64,000 bases of DNA, from contig CAKPXP010000001.1 in assembly GCA_934202005.1 (NCBI GenBank), positions 248,001 to 312,000 of the forward strand, written 5' to 3'. Made by a program: the position numbers and the translations under genes. Source of the DNA: an uncultured Selenomonas sp. (lineage in GTDB: Bacteria; Bacillota; Negativicutes; Selenomonadales; Selenomonadaceae). Positions 24,167 to 33,704 of the stretch are shown here, piece by piece; position 1 is the first letter of the stretch; each line of letters opens with the position of its first letter. The notes below the pieces were generated by a model that was not told where the DNA came from, did no database searches, and saw nothing but the letters and a program-made list of their open reading frames with translations.

Positions 24167-25981
24167 TTGGTCGAAAGAGATGGCTACGACGGCTTCAACC
24201 GCCGGCTCCGCGTGCTCGGTATCCTCATGGTGCTTGTCATCGCCGTGCTTATCGGGCGCGCGGGGTATCTGCAAATCTATGAGGGGGAGTACTATGCGGG
24301 GCTGGCGGACGGCAACCGCATCCGCATCATCCCCGCGGTCGCGCCGCGCGGCACGTTTTATGACAGGAACGGCCAGCTGCTCGTGACAAACCGTCCGGGG
24401 TTCACCGTGTCGCTGCTGCCGCTCACATCTCCCATCAAGGAAGAGGTCATCGCGCGCCTTTCCGCACTCGTGCATGTCCCGGTGGAGGATATCAAGGCGA
24501 AGATTGCCGGTCACAGCGGTTTCGATCCCATCCGCATCAAGGCGGACGTCACGCCCGATATCGTCTCCATCATCGAGGAGCAGAAGGAGCTCTATCCGGG
24601 CGTCATGATCGAGAACACGCCGATTCGCGACTATGTGCTCAAGCAGGAGGGTGCGCATACGTTCGGCTACGTGAGCGAGATCAACGACGAAGAGCTCAAG
24701 GAGAAAAAGGCGGACGGTTATAAGTCCGGCGATATCATCGGCAAGTTCGGCCTGGAGAAAATTTACGATAAGTATGTGCGCGGCGAGGACGGCGGCGACC
24801 AGGTCGAGGTGGATGTCTCGGGCAAGCCTGTCAAGCGCCTCGGCCGCAAGGTGCCGGTGCCGGGTGATGACCTCGTGCTAACGATTGACAAGGATCTGCA
24901 GACGGCGGCGGAAAAGGCCGTCGATGATCGGCTCGCGGCCATCCATGCCTCGGCGGCCGCGGCCGTCGTCCTGAATCCGCAGACAGGCGAGGTTCTCGCG
25001 ATGGTGAGCCGACCGGCGTTCGACCCGAACCTCTTCGCGCATGGCATCTCCTCGAAGGATTGGGCGAAGCTCAACAATAACCCGTTCCATCCGATGGACA
25101 ACAAGACGATCTCCGGCGAGTATCCGCCGGGCTCCACGTTCAAGATCGTCACGGGCACAGCAGCGCTCACGGAGGGGAAGGTGGCGCCGGAGGAGAAGAT
25201 CTTCGACAGCGGCCATCACTGGATCATCCCGAAGGGCAATGCGGAGGGCGAGGCACTCGGCTGGATCAATTTCCAGGAGGCGCTTGCACACTCCGATAAC
25301 GTCTATTTCTACGAGATGGGCAACCGCCTCGGCATCGATCTGCTTGAAAAATACGCGCGCATGTTCGGTCTTGGCCAGCGCACGGGCATCGATCTGCCGT
25401 ATGAGGCGAAGGGGCTCGTCGCGAACCGCGAGTACAAGAAGAAGAATTTCGAAGACGGTGACTGGTATCTCTCTGAAACCTTCGACGCTGCCATCGGACA
25501 GGGATTCAACCTCGTGACACCGCTGCAGGCAGCGATGGTCATGGGGGAGATCGCGGCGGATGGCAAGCGCTACAAGCCGCATCTCGTGAGCCGCATCCAG
25601 ACGCAGGACGGCGATGTCATCAAGGAGTTCCAGCCGGAACTGCTCTCAGAGCTCCAGGTTCCTGCGAATGTCATCCGGCTCGTGCAGGAAGGCCTGCACG
25701 ACGTGACGAAGTTCGGCACGGCAGCGAGCACGTTCCGGGGATTCCCGGTCGATATCGCGGGCAAGACGGGGACGGCGGAGAACTCGCAGGGACGCGACCA
25801 CGGCTGGTTCGTTGCCTACGGGCCGTTCGACAACCCGAACATCGTCGTGGCAGTCATCGTCGAGCAGGGCGGCTTCGGCTCACAGTCGGCTGTGCCGATC
25901 GGCCGCGAAATCCTCGAGGCGGCGTTCCATGTCGGCCGCTACGCGCCGGACGTGCAGCAGGACGCAGCAGCGGGGAAGTGA
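24167..25981 (+). CDS. mrdA: Penicillin-binding protein 2, peptidoglycan transpeptidase
   Basis: A 604-residue elongation-specific transpeptidase. There is one N-terminal membrane anchor (about 15-35) and a PBP dimerization domain beginning near 60. The transpeptidase domain has the catalytic SxxK in GSTFKI (near 321-326), SDN near 376 and KTGTAE near 532. The start is TTG 24167 with AGGAGA upstream. It works with RodA (downstream) and MreBCD (upstream) in side-wall synthesis. It is separated from mreD by a repeat copy, so it may have its own transcript signals. Confidence 0.95.
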   Translation: MVERDGYDGFNRRLRVLGILMVLVIAVLIGRAGYLQIYEGEYYAGLADGNRIRIIPAVAPRGTFYDRNGQLLVTNRPGFTVSLLPLTSPIKEEVIARLSALVHVPVEDIKAKIAGHSGFDPIRIKADVTPDIVSIIEEQKELYPGVMIENTPIRDYVLKQEGAHTFGYVSEINDEELKEKKADGYKSGDIIGKFGLEKIYDKYVRGEDGGDQVEVDVSGKPVKRLGRKVPVPGDDLVLTIDKDLQTAAEKAVDDRLAAIHASAAAAVVLNPQTGEVLAMVSRPAFDPNLFAHGISSKDWAKLNNNPFHPMDNKTISGEYPPGSTFKIVTGTAALTEGKVAPEEKIFDSGHHWIIPKGNAEGEALGWINFQEALAHSDNVYFYEMGNRLGIDLLEKYARMFGLGQRTGIDLPYEAKGLVANREYKKKNFEDGDWYLSETFDAAIGQGFNLVTPLQAAMVMGEIAADGKRYKPHLVSRIQTQDGDVIKEFQPELLSELQVPANVIRLVQEGLHDVTKFGTAASTFRGFPVDIAGKTGTAENSQGRDHGWFVAYGPFDNPNIVVAVIVEQGGFGSQSAVPIGREILEAAFHVGRYAPDVQQDAAAGK

Positions 25982-26054
25982 GATGCCGACAGTCACTGGC
26001 AGGGGAGAAACGGGATGGATTTGTCTAGCTGACAGGAAAGGACATGCAGGAATC

Positions 26055-26726
26055 ATGAGTGAGGAGATAGTCAGGATCAAGGGGACGAAGGCGGGGCTGC
26101 AGCTGCTTTTTGCTGCAGGCGCTACCTATGCCGCTATTGAGGCGGAAATCCGCGAGAAGCTCGCGGCGGGTTCCGGATTTTTTTGCCGCGGCACGGTCAT
26201 GCATGCGCTTGCTGGCTCGCTCCCCGAGGAGGAGATGGAGAAGCTGCGCCGCCTTTTCCATGAGAACGGCGTGATCTTCAGCGTCTCACGCGCGCATTTC
26301 GCGCCGCAGGCGGAAACGCAGCGGCCGTCGCCCGCGCAGGAGGCTGTACAGGCAGCATCGTCACAGGCAGCCGCTGGAGAAGAGACGACGCAGATGGTCG
26401 TTGTGAACAGGACGCTGCGCGGCGGGCAGGAGGTGTGCACGAAAAGCTCCGTGCTCGTCTGCGGCAACGTGAATCCGGGCGCGCAGATCATCGCGGGCGG
26501 CAGCATAGACATCCGCGGTACCTGCCGCGGCATGGTTCATGCCGGCGCCTACGGCAACCAGGAGGCTTTCGTGATCGCCGACTGCCTCGTGCCGACGCAG
26601 ATCCGCATCGCGGATCTCATCGCGCGCGCGCCGGATAAGACGCCTGCTGTTAGTGAACGGCCTACGCGTCCAGAGCGTGCCTCCATCAAGGATGGCCAGA
26701 TTGTCATTGAACCGATAGAAAGGTAG
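26055..26726 (+). CDS. minC: Septum site-determining protein MinC
   Basis: A 223-residue FtsZ polymerization inhibitor that blocks division at the poles. The N-terminal domain (about 1-95, starting MSEEIVRIKGTKAGLQLL) is less conserved; an Ala/Gln/Pro linker follows. The C-terminal beta-helix domain has VNRTLRGGQEV and GNVNPGAQIIAGGSIDIRGTC-like repeats. ATG 26055 is in frame with a weak CAGG ribosome binding site, so an upstream start cannot be excluded. minD follows 8 bp later. Confidence 0.9.
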   Translation: MSEEIVRIKGTKAGLQLLFAAGATYAAIEAEIREKLAAGSGFFCRGTVMHALAGSLPEEEMEKLRRLFHENGVIFSVSRAHFAPQAETQRPSPAQEAVQAASSQAAAGEETTQMVVVNRTLRGGQEVCTKSSVLVCGNVNPGAQIIAGGSIDIRGTCRGMVHAGAYGNQEAFVIADCLVPTQIRIADLIARAPDKTPAVSERPTRPERASIKDGQIVIEPIER

Positions 26727-26734
26727 GATACCAG

Positions 26735-27523
26735 ATGAGTGAAGTTATCGTAATCACATCCGGCAAGGGCGGCGTAGGCAAGACGACGACGACGGCCAAT
26801 CTCGGCATGGGGCTCGCGATGCGCGGCAAGAAGGTCGTGCTCGTCGACACGGATACGGGCCTGCGGAACCTCGACCTCTTGCTCGGCCTCGAGAACCGCA
26901 TCATGTACGACCTTGTCGATGTGACGCAGGGACGCGTTCCCTACAAGAAAGCCCTCGTCCGCCACAAGAAGCAGGAGAGTCTCTTCCTGCTGCCGACCTC
27001 GCAGGTCAAGGACAAGACAGCCGTCAACCCTGAGGAGCTTGTAAAGCTCTGCACGGAGCTGCGCAAGGAGTTCGACTATGTCCTCATCGATTGCCCCGCC
27101 GGCATCGAGCAGGGCTTCCAGACGGCGATTGCCGCAGCGGATTGCGCGATCGTCGTGACGATGCCGGAGATCTCCGCCGTGCGCGACGCGGACAAGATCA
27201 TCGGCGAGCTCGGACGTGCCGACAAGGAGAACGTGAAGCTCGTCGTCAACCGCATCCGTCCACAGATGGTGGAGAAGGGCGATATGCTCGACATGGATGA
27301 CATCAACGATATCCTCTCCATCGAGTGTATCGGCCAGGTGCCGGATGATGAGATGGTCGTCACATCGACGAACCGCGGCGAGCCCTGCATCATGATGGAT
27401 CATTCCCTGGCAGGTCAGGCATATCGGAATATCGTGGGACGCATCCTCGGCGAGAAGGTGCCGTTCATGACATTCCCCAAAGAGGGATTCTTTTCGCGCC
27501 TCAAGCGTGTTTTTAATTTGTGA
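26735..27523 (+). CDS. minD: Septum site-determining ATPase MinD
   Basis: A 262-residue membrane-binding ParA/MinD ATPase that carries MinC to the membrane. The deviant Walker A GKGGVGKTTTT is at about 9-19, DTDTGLRNLDLL near 40 and the DCPAGIEQGF segment near 120. The C-terminal amphipathic membrane-targeting helix ends the protein (FFSRLKRVFNL). The start has GTAGGATACCAG upstream. It is followed by minE with 15 bp between. Confidence 0.97.
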   Translation: MSEVIVITSGKGGVGKTTTTANLGMGLAMRGKKVVLVDTDTGLRNLDLLLGLENRIMYDLVDVTQGRVPYKKALVRHKKQESLFLLPTSQVKDKTAVNPEELVKLCTELRKEFDYVLIDCPAGIEQGFQTAIAAADCAIVVTMPEISAVRDADKIIGELGRADKENVKLVVNRIRPQMVEKGDMLDMDDINDILSIECIGQVPDDEMVVTSTNRGEPCIMMDHSLAGQAYRNIVGRILGEKVPFMTFPKEGFFSRLKRVFNL

Positions 27524-27538
27524 TGGGAGGGAGAACGC

Positions 27539-27814
27539 ATGCTGGATGCACTCATGAAGATTTTCGGCAAGAAAGAGCCGTCGGGGAAGGTCGCCCGTGA
27601 CCGGCTCAAGGTCGTGCTCATTCACGACAGGGCAAGCGTCTCGCCGGAGGTTATGGAACATCTCAAACACGATATTCTGGAGGTCGTCGCCAAGTACCTC
27701 GATATCCGTCCGCAGGAGATGAATATCTCGCTCGCGGATGATGACGATTCCGTCGCGCTCGTCGCGAACATCCCCGTCACGAGCATGCGGCATGGTGGGA
27801 AGCATCTTGAATAA
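27539..27814 (+). CDS. minE: Cell division topological specificity factor MinE
   Basis: A 91-residue regulator that stimulates MinD ATPase activity and keeps MinC away from midcell. The N-terminal anti-MinCD part (LMKIFGKKEPSGKVARDRLKV) and the C-terminal topological domain (HDRASVSPEVMEHLKHDIL, YLDIRPQEMNI) are both present. The start follows GGGAGGGAG. Its last codons overlap the likely TTG start of rodA, giving a coupled minE-rodA pair. Confidence 0.93.
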   Translation: MLDALMKIFGKKEPSGKVARDRLKVVLIHDRASVSPEVMEHLKHDILEVVAKYLDIRPQEMNISLADDDDSVALVANIPVTSMRHGGKHLE

Positions 27815-28910
27815 GAAACTCTTCAAACGCATGGACATGCCGCTGATCCTCGCGGCTGCGGGCATCCTCATCATGAGCCTCGTGATCATCGGCAGCGCGA
27901 CGCATATCAATACGCCGAGTGATGAGCGCTATTGGTTTGTGCAGCGACAGGGCATCTTCGCCCTCATGAACATCGCTCTCGCGGCGTTTCTCATGAACTT
28001 CGACTACAAGATGCTCGCAGGTTTCCGCAAGAAGCTCTACATTTTTAATATCATCATGCTCGTCGCAGTCATGGTCGTGGGGCAGTCGGCACTCGGCGCG
28101 CAGCGCTGGATCGTCATCGGTCCCATCAGCCTCCAGCCGTCGGAGTTCAGCAAGCTCATCATGATCGTCTGTCTTGCGGGCATGCTCGAGGAGCGCGTCG
28201 GCCATCTCAATACGCTGCGCGATCTCCTGCCCGTCGCTGCCTACGTCGGCGTGCCGTTCCTGCTCGTCATGAAGCAGCCGGATCTCGGTACGTCGCTCGT
28301 CTTCATGGCGATTTTCTTCGGTATGATTTTCGTCAGCGGCATCCGCATGAAGCTCCTTGGCAGCATTTTTGCCGCGGGGCTTGCAGCGATGCCCGTTCTC
28401 TGGCATTTCCTCAAGGATTATCAGAAGATGCGCATCATGGTCTTCATGGATCCGAACGTGGATCCGCTCGGCTCGGGCTACCATATCATCCAGTCGAAGA
28501 TCGCCATCGGCTCGGGCATGCTCTTCGGCAAGGGGCTTTTTCACGGAACGCAGAGCCAGCTGAATTTCCTGCCGGAGAACCATACGGACTTCATCTTTGC
28601 TGTCGTCGGCGAGGAGCTCGGCTTCATCGGCGTGGCGTTCCTGCTGCTTTTGTATCTCGTCGTGCTCTGGCGCGGCGTGCAGATCGCGCGGGATGCGGCG
28701 GATACGTTCGGCCGCCTGCTCGCCGTTGGCATCACGTCGATGATCGCGTTCCACGTGCTCGTCAACGTCGGCATGACGATGGGCATCATGCCAGTCACAG
28801 GCATCCCGTTGCCGCTCATGAGCTACGGCGTCAGCTCGCTTACGACGAACATCATGTCCATCGCGATACTCTTGAATATTCACCAGCGAAAACAGAAATT
28901 GCTCTTTTGA
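27807..28910 (+). CDS. rodA: Rod shape-determining glycosyltransferase RodA
   Basis: A 367-residue SEDS-family peptidoglycan glycosyltransferase with about ten transmembrane helices. Family motifs include GAQRWIVIGPISLQPSEFSK, KQPDLGTSLVF and a late PLPLMSYGVSS segment. TTG 27807 was chosen because GGTGGGAAG lies upstream and it overlaps the minE TAA; in-frame ATG 27792 lacks a ribosome binding site. RodA works with PBP2 (mrdA) in side-wall growth. Confidence 0.93.
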   Translation: MNKKLFKRMDMPLILAAAGILIMSLVIIGSATHINTPSDERYWFVQRQGIFALMNIALAAFLMNFDYKMLAGFRKKLYIFNIIMLVAVMVVGQSALGAQRWIVIGPISLQPSEFSKLIMIVCLAGMLEERVGHLNTLRDLLPVAAYVGVPFLLVMKQPDLGTSLVFMAIFFGMIFVSGIRMKLLGSIFAAGLAAMPVLWHFLKDYQKMRIMVFMDPNVDPLGSGYHIIQSKIAIGSGMLFGKGLFHGTQSQLNFLPENHTDFIFAVVGEELGFIGVAFLLLLYLVVLWRGVQIARDAADTFGRLLAVGITSMIAFHVLVNVGMTMGIMPVTGIPLPLMSYGVSSLTTNIMSIAILLNIHQRKQKLLF

Positions 28911-28931
28911 TGAGGAGGAAAAAGAAGTTTT

Positions 28932-31559
28932 ATGGTCACACTGGATCCCAGCATCCTGCAGTCGGTGGAAAAGCCCGCGCGATATACGGGCTCGGAGTGG
29001 AATGCCGTCTGCAAGAACCCTGACGAGGTGCGCTGCACCTTTGCCCTCGCGCTCCCCGACGTCTATGAGGTCGGCATGAGCAACCTGGGGCTCGCGATCC
29101 TCTATGAAATCCTCAACGGCCGCGCGGATGTCGCGGCCGAGCGTGTCTATGCGCCTTGGACGGACATGGAGGCCATCATGCGGGAGCGGCAGCTGCCGCT
29201 CTATTCGCTCGAGACGAAAACGGAGATCCGCCGCTTCTCATTCCTTGGTTTCTCACTGCAGTATGAGATGATCTACTCGAACGTGCTCAACATGCTCGAT
29301 CTCGCGGGCATCCCGCTTCGCGCGGCGGAGCGCACGGAAGTTGATCCCTTCGTCGTTGGCGGCGGGCCCTGCGTATACAATGTCGAGCCGATTGCGGATT
29401 TCTTTGATTTCTTCGTCGTGGGCGAGGGCGAGGAGGTGCTCCTCGAGGTCGTCGATGTCTATGAGGCGTGGCAGGCGGAGGGCATGCCGGATGGGCGTCA
29501 GGGGTTCCTGCGCCGCCTGCTCGCAGTCGACGGCATCTATGTACCGTCGTTCTACACGCCGCGGTACGCGGCCGATGGGAGCTTCCGGGCGCTCGTGCCG
29601 CGCGCGGAGGAGGCGCGTCCCGTCATCTATAAGCGCGTTGTGAAGGATATGGACAAGGTGCCGAGCGTCGCGCATCCCATCGTGCCCTACATGAACGTCG
29701 TGCACAACCGTGTCATGCTCGAGCTCTTCCGCGGCTGCTCGCGCGGCTGCCGCTTCTGCCAGGCGGGCATCTGCTACCGGCCGGCGCGCGAGCGCACGGA
29801 GGAACATCTGAAGGAGATGGCGCGTGGTCTCGTCGACTGCACGGGCTACGACGAGATGAGCCTCACCTCGCTCTCCTCGGCGGACTATTCCTGTCTCGGT
29901 CGCCTCGTCGACGATCTCATGGACGAGTTCCGCCACGAGAAGGTCAGCTTCTCTCTGCCATCGCTGCGCATCGACAGCTTTTCCATCGATCTCGCGCACA
30001 AGATGCAGCAGGTGAGGAAGTCCGGCCTGACGTTCGCGCCGGAGGCCGGTACGCAGCGCCTGCGCGACGTCATTAACAAGGGCGTCACGGAGGAAGACCT
30101 CATGACGGCGTGCGGTGCGGCGTTTCGTCAGGGGTGGAAGCAGGTCAAGCTCTATTTCATGATGGGCCTGCCGACGGAGACGGACGACGATGTTATCGGC
30201 ATCGCGCGCCTCGCGAAGAAGGTCGTCGACCTCTACACGGAGATCAAGGGCAAGCGCGGCGTCAAGGTCACGATCTCCGTCGCCTGCTTCGTGCCGAAGC
30301 CCTATACGCCGTTCCAGTGGTTCGGCCAGGTGCCGCTCGCGGAGTTCGAGCGGCGGCAGCAGCTGCTCAAGGAGCACATCAAGGACCGCGCAATCACGTT
30401 CAACTATCACGACGCGCGTCTCTCCGTCATCGAGTGCGCATTCGCGCGCGGCGACCGCCGCCTCGCGCGCGTGCTCGAGCAGGCGTGGCGCGACGGCGCA
30501 AAGTTCGACGGCTGGAGCGATCTTTTTAGGAGCGATATCTGGCACGCTGCATTCGAGAAATGCGGCATCGACATCCGCGCCTACAGCGAGCGCACGCGCG
30601 CGTTTGACGAGCCGCTGCCCTGGGAGGTCACCTCGCCGGGCGCGAACAAGGAATTTTTCCTGCGCGAATGGCAGAAGGCCATGCAGGGGGCGCTCACGGA
30701 GGACTGCCGACGCGACAAGTGCAGTGCCTGCGGCATCTGTCCGAACCTCGGCGTTCACGTCATCGACTACAAGAAGCAGGAGGAGGCGCGCGGCCCGCTC
30801 GAGGAGAAGTACGTCCCGCAGCCGGTTCATCCGGAAAAAAGCGACGGCGCGCAGCCGCCCGCCTATTGGTACCGCGCGCGCGTCACGAAGGACGCGGCCG
30901 TGCGGTTCGTTTCTCACCTCGAGTACGCCGACGTCTTCGTCAAGGCGTTCGACCGCGCGAAGCTGCCTATGGCGTATTCCTCAGGATTCAATCCGCATAT
31001 GAAGCTCGCGTTCGGCTCCGCGCTCGCGGTCGGCGTCTCGAGCGAGGCGGAGTATATGGATTTCGCGCTCAGAAAGCCGCTCGCACAGCCGGAGGTCTTC
31101 GACCGCCTCTCGGCCCAGCTGCCGCCGGGCGTGCGCGTGCTCGCGCTGCGTCCCATAAGCGGCAAGCATGTCGCGCTCATGGCGCAGGCGGATGCCGCAC
31201 ATTACCGCGTGCGCGTGCCGCTCAAGGGCGGGGATAAGGCTGCGGCAAAGGCGCAGCAGGCGTTTGACGCATTTGCGGCAGCGCCGGAGGTCTTCGTCAC
31301 GCGTGTGACGCCGAAGAAGACGCGCAAGAAGGAAATCAAGCAGTATCTGGGCGGCCCGCTCCAGGCGGCAATCGCGGACGGCGTGCTTACGCTCACGCTC
31401 ACGACGCGCATCCTTAGGGACGCGGGCAGCGTCAAGCCGGGCGAGATCCTCGCGGTGCTCGCGGACGAGTTCGGCCTGCCCGTCGCAGTCTCTGAGGCGG
31501 ACATCCACCGCACGGCACTCACGGGTCGTGGCCGCGACCTCATCGACCTCGTCGGCTGA
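28932..31559 (+). CDS. Fused radical SAM (TIGR03960) and DUF2344 (TIGR03936) protein
   Basis: An 875-residue fusion. The N-terminal part resembles B12-binding-like radical SAM proteins, with the cluster motif CSRGCRFC at about 269-276. A second Cys-rich stretch CRRDKCSACGICPN lies near 594-606. From about 645 the DUF2344 domain begins (YRARVTKDAAVRFVSHLEY). In Firmicutes this pair is commonly encoded just before rng/rplU, often as one gene, as here. A role in modifying a translation-related target has been suggested from context, but no activity is established. Confidence 0.85.
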   Translation: MVTLDPSILQSVEKPARYTGSEWNAVCKNPDEVRCTFALALPDVYEVGMSNLGLAILYEILNGRADVAAERVYAPWTDMEAIMRERQLPLYSLETKTEIRRFSFLGFSLQYEMIYSNVLNMLDLAGIPLRAAERTEVDPFVVGGGPCVYNVEPIADFFDFFVVGEGEEVLLEVVDVYEAWQAEGMPDGRQGFLRRLLAVDGIYVPSFYTPRYAADGSFRALVPRAEEARPVIYKRVVKDMDKVPSVAHPIVPYMNVVHNRVMLELFRGCSRGCRFCQAGICYRPARERTEEHLKEMARGLVDCTGYDEMSLTSLSSADYSCLGRLVDDLMDEFRHEKVSFSLPSLRIDSFSIDLAHKMQQVRKSGLTFAPEAGTQRLRDVINKGVTEEDLMTACGAAFRQGWKQVKLYFMMGLPTETDDDVIGIARLAKKVVDLYTEIKGKRGVKVTISVACFVPKPYTPFQWFGQVPLAEFERRQQLLKEHIKDRAITFNYHDARLSVIECAFARGDRRLARVLEQAWRDGAKFDGWSDLFRSDIWHAAFEKCGIDIRAYSERTRAFDEPLPWEVTSPGANKEFFLREWQKAMQGALTEDCRRDKCSACGICPNLGVHVIDYKKQEEARGPLEEKYVPQPVHPEKSDGAQPPAYWYRARVTKDAAVRFVSHLEYADVFVKAFDRAKLPMAYSSGFNPHMKLAFGSALAVGVSSEAEYMDFALRKPLAQPEVFDRLSAQLPPGVRVLALRPISGKHVALMAQADAAHYRVRVPLKGGDKAAAKAQQAFDAFAAAPEVFVTRVTPKKTRKKEIKQYLGGPLQAAIADGVLTLTLTTRILRDAGSVKPGEILAVLADEFGLPVAVSEADIHRTALTGRGRDLIDLVG

Positions 31560-31759
31560 GGGCGCGGCGGGGACGTTCCGCGTGGGGTATGCCAGATGCC
31601 TGCGGCGTGTCTGCGCGGCGGTGAGATGCGTTCGGAGGGGCTAGTCAGTGGCGTCTTTGTTCCAACTGCACATGATAGAGGGCGCAGGATGCTGGGAGCC
31701 AGGCAGACTGGGAACTGTCAATTTTTTCGCTGGTCGAGAGGGGAAGAGAGGAGAAACCG
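31560..31759 (+). other. 200-bp gap before rng with no recognised feature
   Basis: No gene or clear RNA structure was recognised. A weak GTTCC...GGAAC pairing and a run of T before the ribosome binding site are present. No good promoter was seen, so rng may be co-transcribed with the upstream radical SAM gene. Confidence 0.4.
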
Positions 31760-33202
31760 ATGAAGCAGATTCTCGTGAATATCGTACCCGAGGAAACGCG
31801 CATGGCGTGCGTTGAGGATGGGGAACTCGAGAGCGTGCAGGTGGAGCGCGCCTCTCACGCGCACCTCGTCGGCAATATCTACAAGGGTCATGTGCAGAAC
31901 GTCCTCCCGGGCATGCAGGCGGCTTTCGTCGACATCGGCCAGGAGAAGAACGCGTTCCTCTACATCGGGGACGGCCTGCCGCATGATGCGCCGCAGGGAC
32001 TCGTGCTGCCGCATCAGAAAATCCACATCGGGCAGAACCTGCCCGTCGAGATCATCAAGGATGCGACAGGCATCAAGGGGCCACGCGCGACGACGCATCT
32101 CACGCTGCCGGGACGTAATCTCGTGCTCATGCCTACGGCCGCCTACATCGCGCTATCCCGCCGCATTGAGGATGAGGCGGAGCGCACGCGTCTCCATGCG
32201 CTTGCTGTGCGCTATGCGCCGAAAGGCATGGGGCTCATCGTGCGCACGGCGGCGGTCGGTATCACTGAGCAGGAGTTCCGGGAGGACGTGGCCTATCTCG
32301 TGCGCCTTTGGGATGCCATCACGGCAAAATACCGCCACAGCCGCGCGCCCGCGCTCCTCTACCGCGACGCCGACCTCATCATCCGCATTGTGCGCGACCT
32401 CTTCAGCGGCGATGTCGACGAGCTCATCGTCGATGATCGCACCGTCTATGACCGCGTCGAAGAACTCGTAGAGCTGCGCCTGCCGGAGCTCGCGCCGCGC
32501 GTCAGGCTCTACGAGGGCCGAGAACCTCTTTTCAGGAAATACGGCATCGAGCAGGAGATCGAGAACGTCGGCGCGCGCCAGGTCGCGCTGAAGTCAGGTG
32601 GCTTTCTCGTCATCGACAAGACGGAAGCACTTACTGTCATTGATGTCAATACCGGAAAATACGTCGGTAAATCCAGCCTCGGTGATACCGTCTATCAGGC
32701 GAACCTCGAGGCAGCGGCGGAGATCCTCAAGCAGATTCGTCTGCGCGACATCGGCGGCATCATCATCGTCGATTTCATCGATATGGAGAAAGACAGTCAG
32801 AAGGAAGCGCTGCTCGCCTATCTGCGCGAGGCCGTCAAGCACGACCGTGCGAAGACGAACATCATCGATATCACGCCGCTCGGCCTCGTCGAGATCACGC
32901 GCAGGAAGTCGCGCTCCAACTTCGAGAGCATCATCTACAGCGAGTGTCCCACCTGTCAGGGCCGCGGCCGCATCGAGTCGCCGGAGACCGTCGCCATCCG
33001 CATCAGCCGCGATATCCGCCGCATGGAGCACAAGTCGCACGCCGCGAACGGCTACGAGATCGAGGTTCATGAAAGCGTCGCGGAGGAATTGCGACAAAGT
33101 CAGCTCATGATGAATCTCGCGGCCGAATACGGCACCGATATCAAGGTCGTCGTCCGCCCTGGCATCCATCCGGAAAATTACGCCATCCTCCAGCAGAGTT
33201 AA
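31760..33202 (+). CDS. rng: Ribonuclease E/G family endoribonuclease
   Basis: A 480-residue endoribonuclease for rRNA maturation and mRNA decay. It has an S1 RNA-binding region near residues 36-125 (VGNIYKGHVQNVLPGMQAAFVDIG), the catalytic segment with DVNTGKYVGKS near 298, IIIVDFIDM near 335, and the zinc-link CPTCQGRGR near 396. The length fits RNase G rather than the longer RNase E. The ATG follows GAGAGGAGAAACC. rplU/rpmA, often downstream in Firmicutes, are absent; a shortened repeat copy and a terminator follow. Confidence 0.93.
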   Translation: MKQILVNIVPEETRMACVEDGELESVQVERASHAHLVGNIYKGHVQNVLPGMQAAFVDIGQEKNAFLYIGDGLPHDAPQGLVLPHQKIHIGQNLPVEIIKDATGIKGPRATTHLTLPGRNLVLMPTAAYIALSRRIEDEAERTRLHALAVRYAPKGMGLIVRTAAVGITEQEFREDVAYLVRLWDAITAKYRHSRAPALLYRDADLIIRIVRDLFSGDVDELIVDDRTVYDRVEELVELRLPELAPRVRLYEGREPLFRKYGIEQEIENVGARQVALKSGGFLVIDKTEALTVIDVNTGKYVGKSSLGDTVYQANLEAAAEILKQIRLRDIGGIIIVDFIDMEKDSQKEALLAYLREAVKHDRAKTNIIDITPLGLVEITRRKSRSNFESIIYSECPTCQGRGRIESPETVAIRISRDIRRMEHKSHAANGYEIEVHESVAEELRQSQLMMNLAAEYGTDIKVVVRPGIHPENYAILQQS

Positions 33203-33255
33203 GGAAGCACAGACGCGTGAAGACGGAGTACCGAATGAATCAGTGGTTCCTTAAG
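33201..33255 (-). repeat. Shortened copy D of the dispersed palindromic repeat
   Basis: The minus strand reads the left end of the repeat (AAGGAACCACTGATTCATTC, then the ACTCCGTCTTCACGCGTCTG part). It then jumps to a TTCCTT end, so most of the central part is missing. It begins at the last base of the rng stop codon. It looks like an internal deletion derivative with short inverted ends AAGGAA/TTCCTT. Confidence 0.75.
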
Positions 33256-33300
33256 GCGCCGCTGGTTCGTCCGGCGGTTCTTGGGGGACGCTTCAACGGC

Positions 33301-33362
33301 AAAAAAGCAAGCCGGTGGCTGCGCGAGCGCAGCATGCGCTCGTACCGTCACCGGCTTTTTTG
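33301..33362. terminator. Bidirectional terminator between rng and the convergent gene
   Basis: Stem AAGCCGGTG/CACCGGCTT, with AAAAAA before and TTTTT after. It contains an additional inner GAGCGCA/TGCGCTC stem. It serves rng on the plus strand and the minus-strand gene ending at 33408. Confidence 0.85.
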
Positions 33363-33407
33363 CGCGTCATAGCCTCCGTGCATGATGTGCGATAGAGGAA
33401 TATCATC

Positions 33408-33704
33408 TCAAAGCGGATGTTCGAACCATTTATCTTTCTCGAAAATCTGGAAATCGTACCAGAGTACCATGCCGTACCGCGAGGTCAGGGTCTGGCGCTT
33501 CTCAGGATCCCAGACCACCTCGATGATGCGTCCGTCACGCACCACGCGCATGAGACTGCGTCCAAGCGTCACGCAGGGCTTCCAGCCCCGCTGCATGAGA
33601 TAACACTCGAATTCGTAGACATCGCGGAGCCGTACGAGTCCGAACCAGCCAAACCGCTCATGCTCTGCCATCAGGCGTTTCTCTTTGCGTGCGCTTGTTT
33701 TCAT
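33408..33704 (-). CDS. Hypothetical small protein, minus strand
   Basis: A 98-residue protein rich in aromatic and basic residues (HERFGWFGLVRLRDVYEFECYL, VWDPEKRQTL, MVLWYDFQIFEKDKWFEHPL). ATG 33704 was chosen because GAAGGG lies 9 nt upstream; two further in-frame ATGs upstream lie in or before that site. No family, signal peptide or membrane segment is recognised. It sits convergent to rng with a shared terminator and divergent from the MetF-like gene. Confidence 0.6.
   Translation of the reverse strand: MKTSARKEKRLMAEHERFGWFGLVRLRDVYEFECYLMQRGWKPCVTLGRSLMRVVRDGRIIEVVWDPEKRQTLTSRYGMVLWYDFQIFEKDKWFEHPL

Noticed and set aside
30681-30780. Second Cys cluster in the radical SAM protein as a novel fusion
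   Set aside because: A CxxxCxxCGxC stretch at this place is, as far as I recall, usual in TIGR03960 proteins, so it is not unusual.
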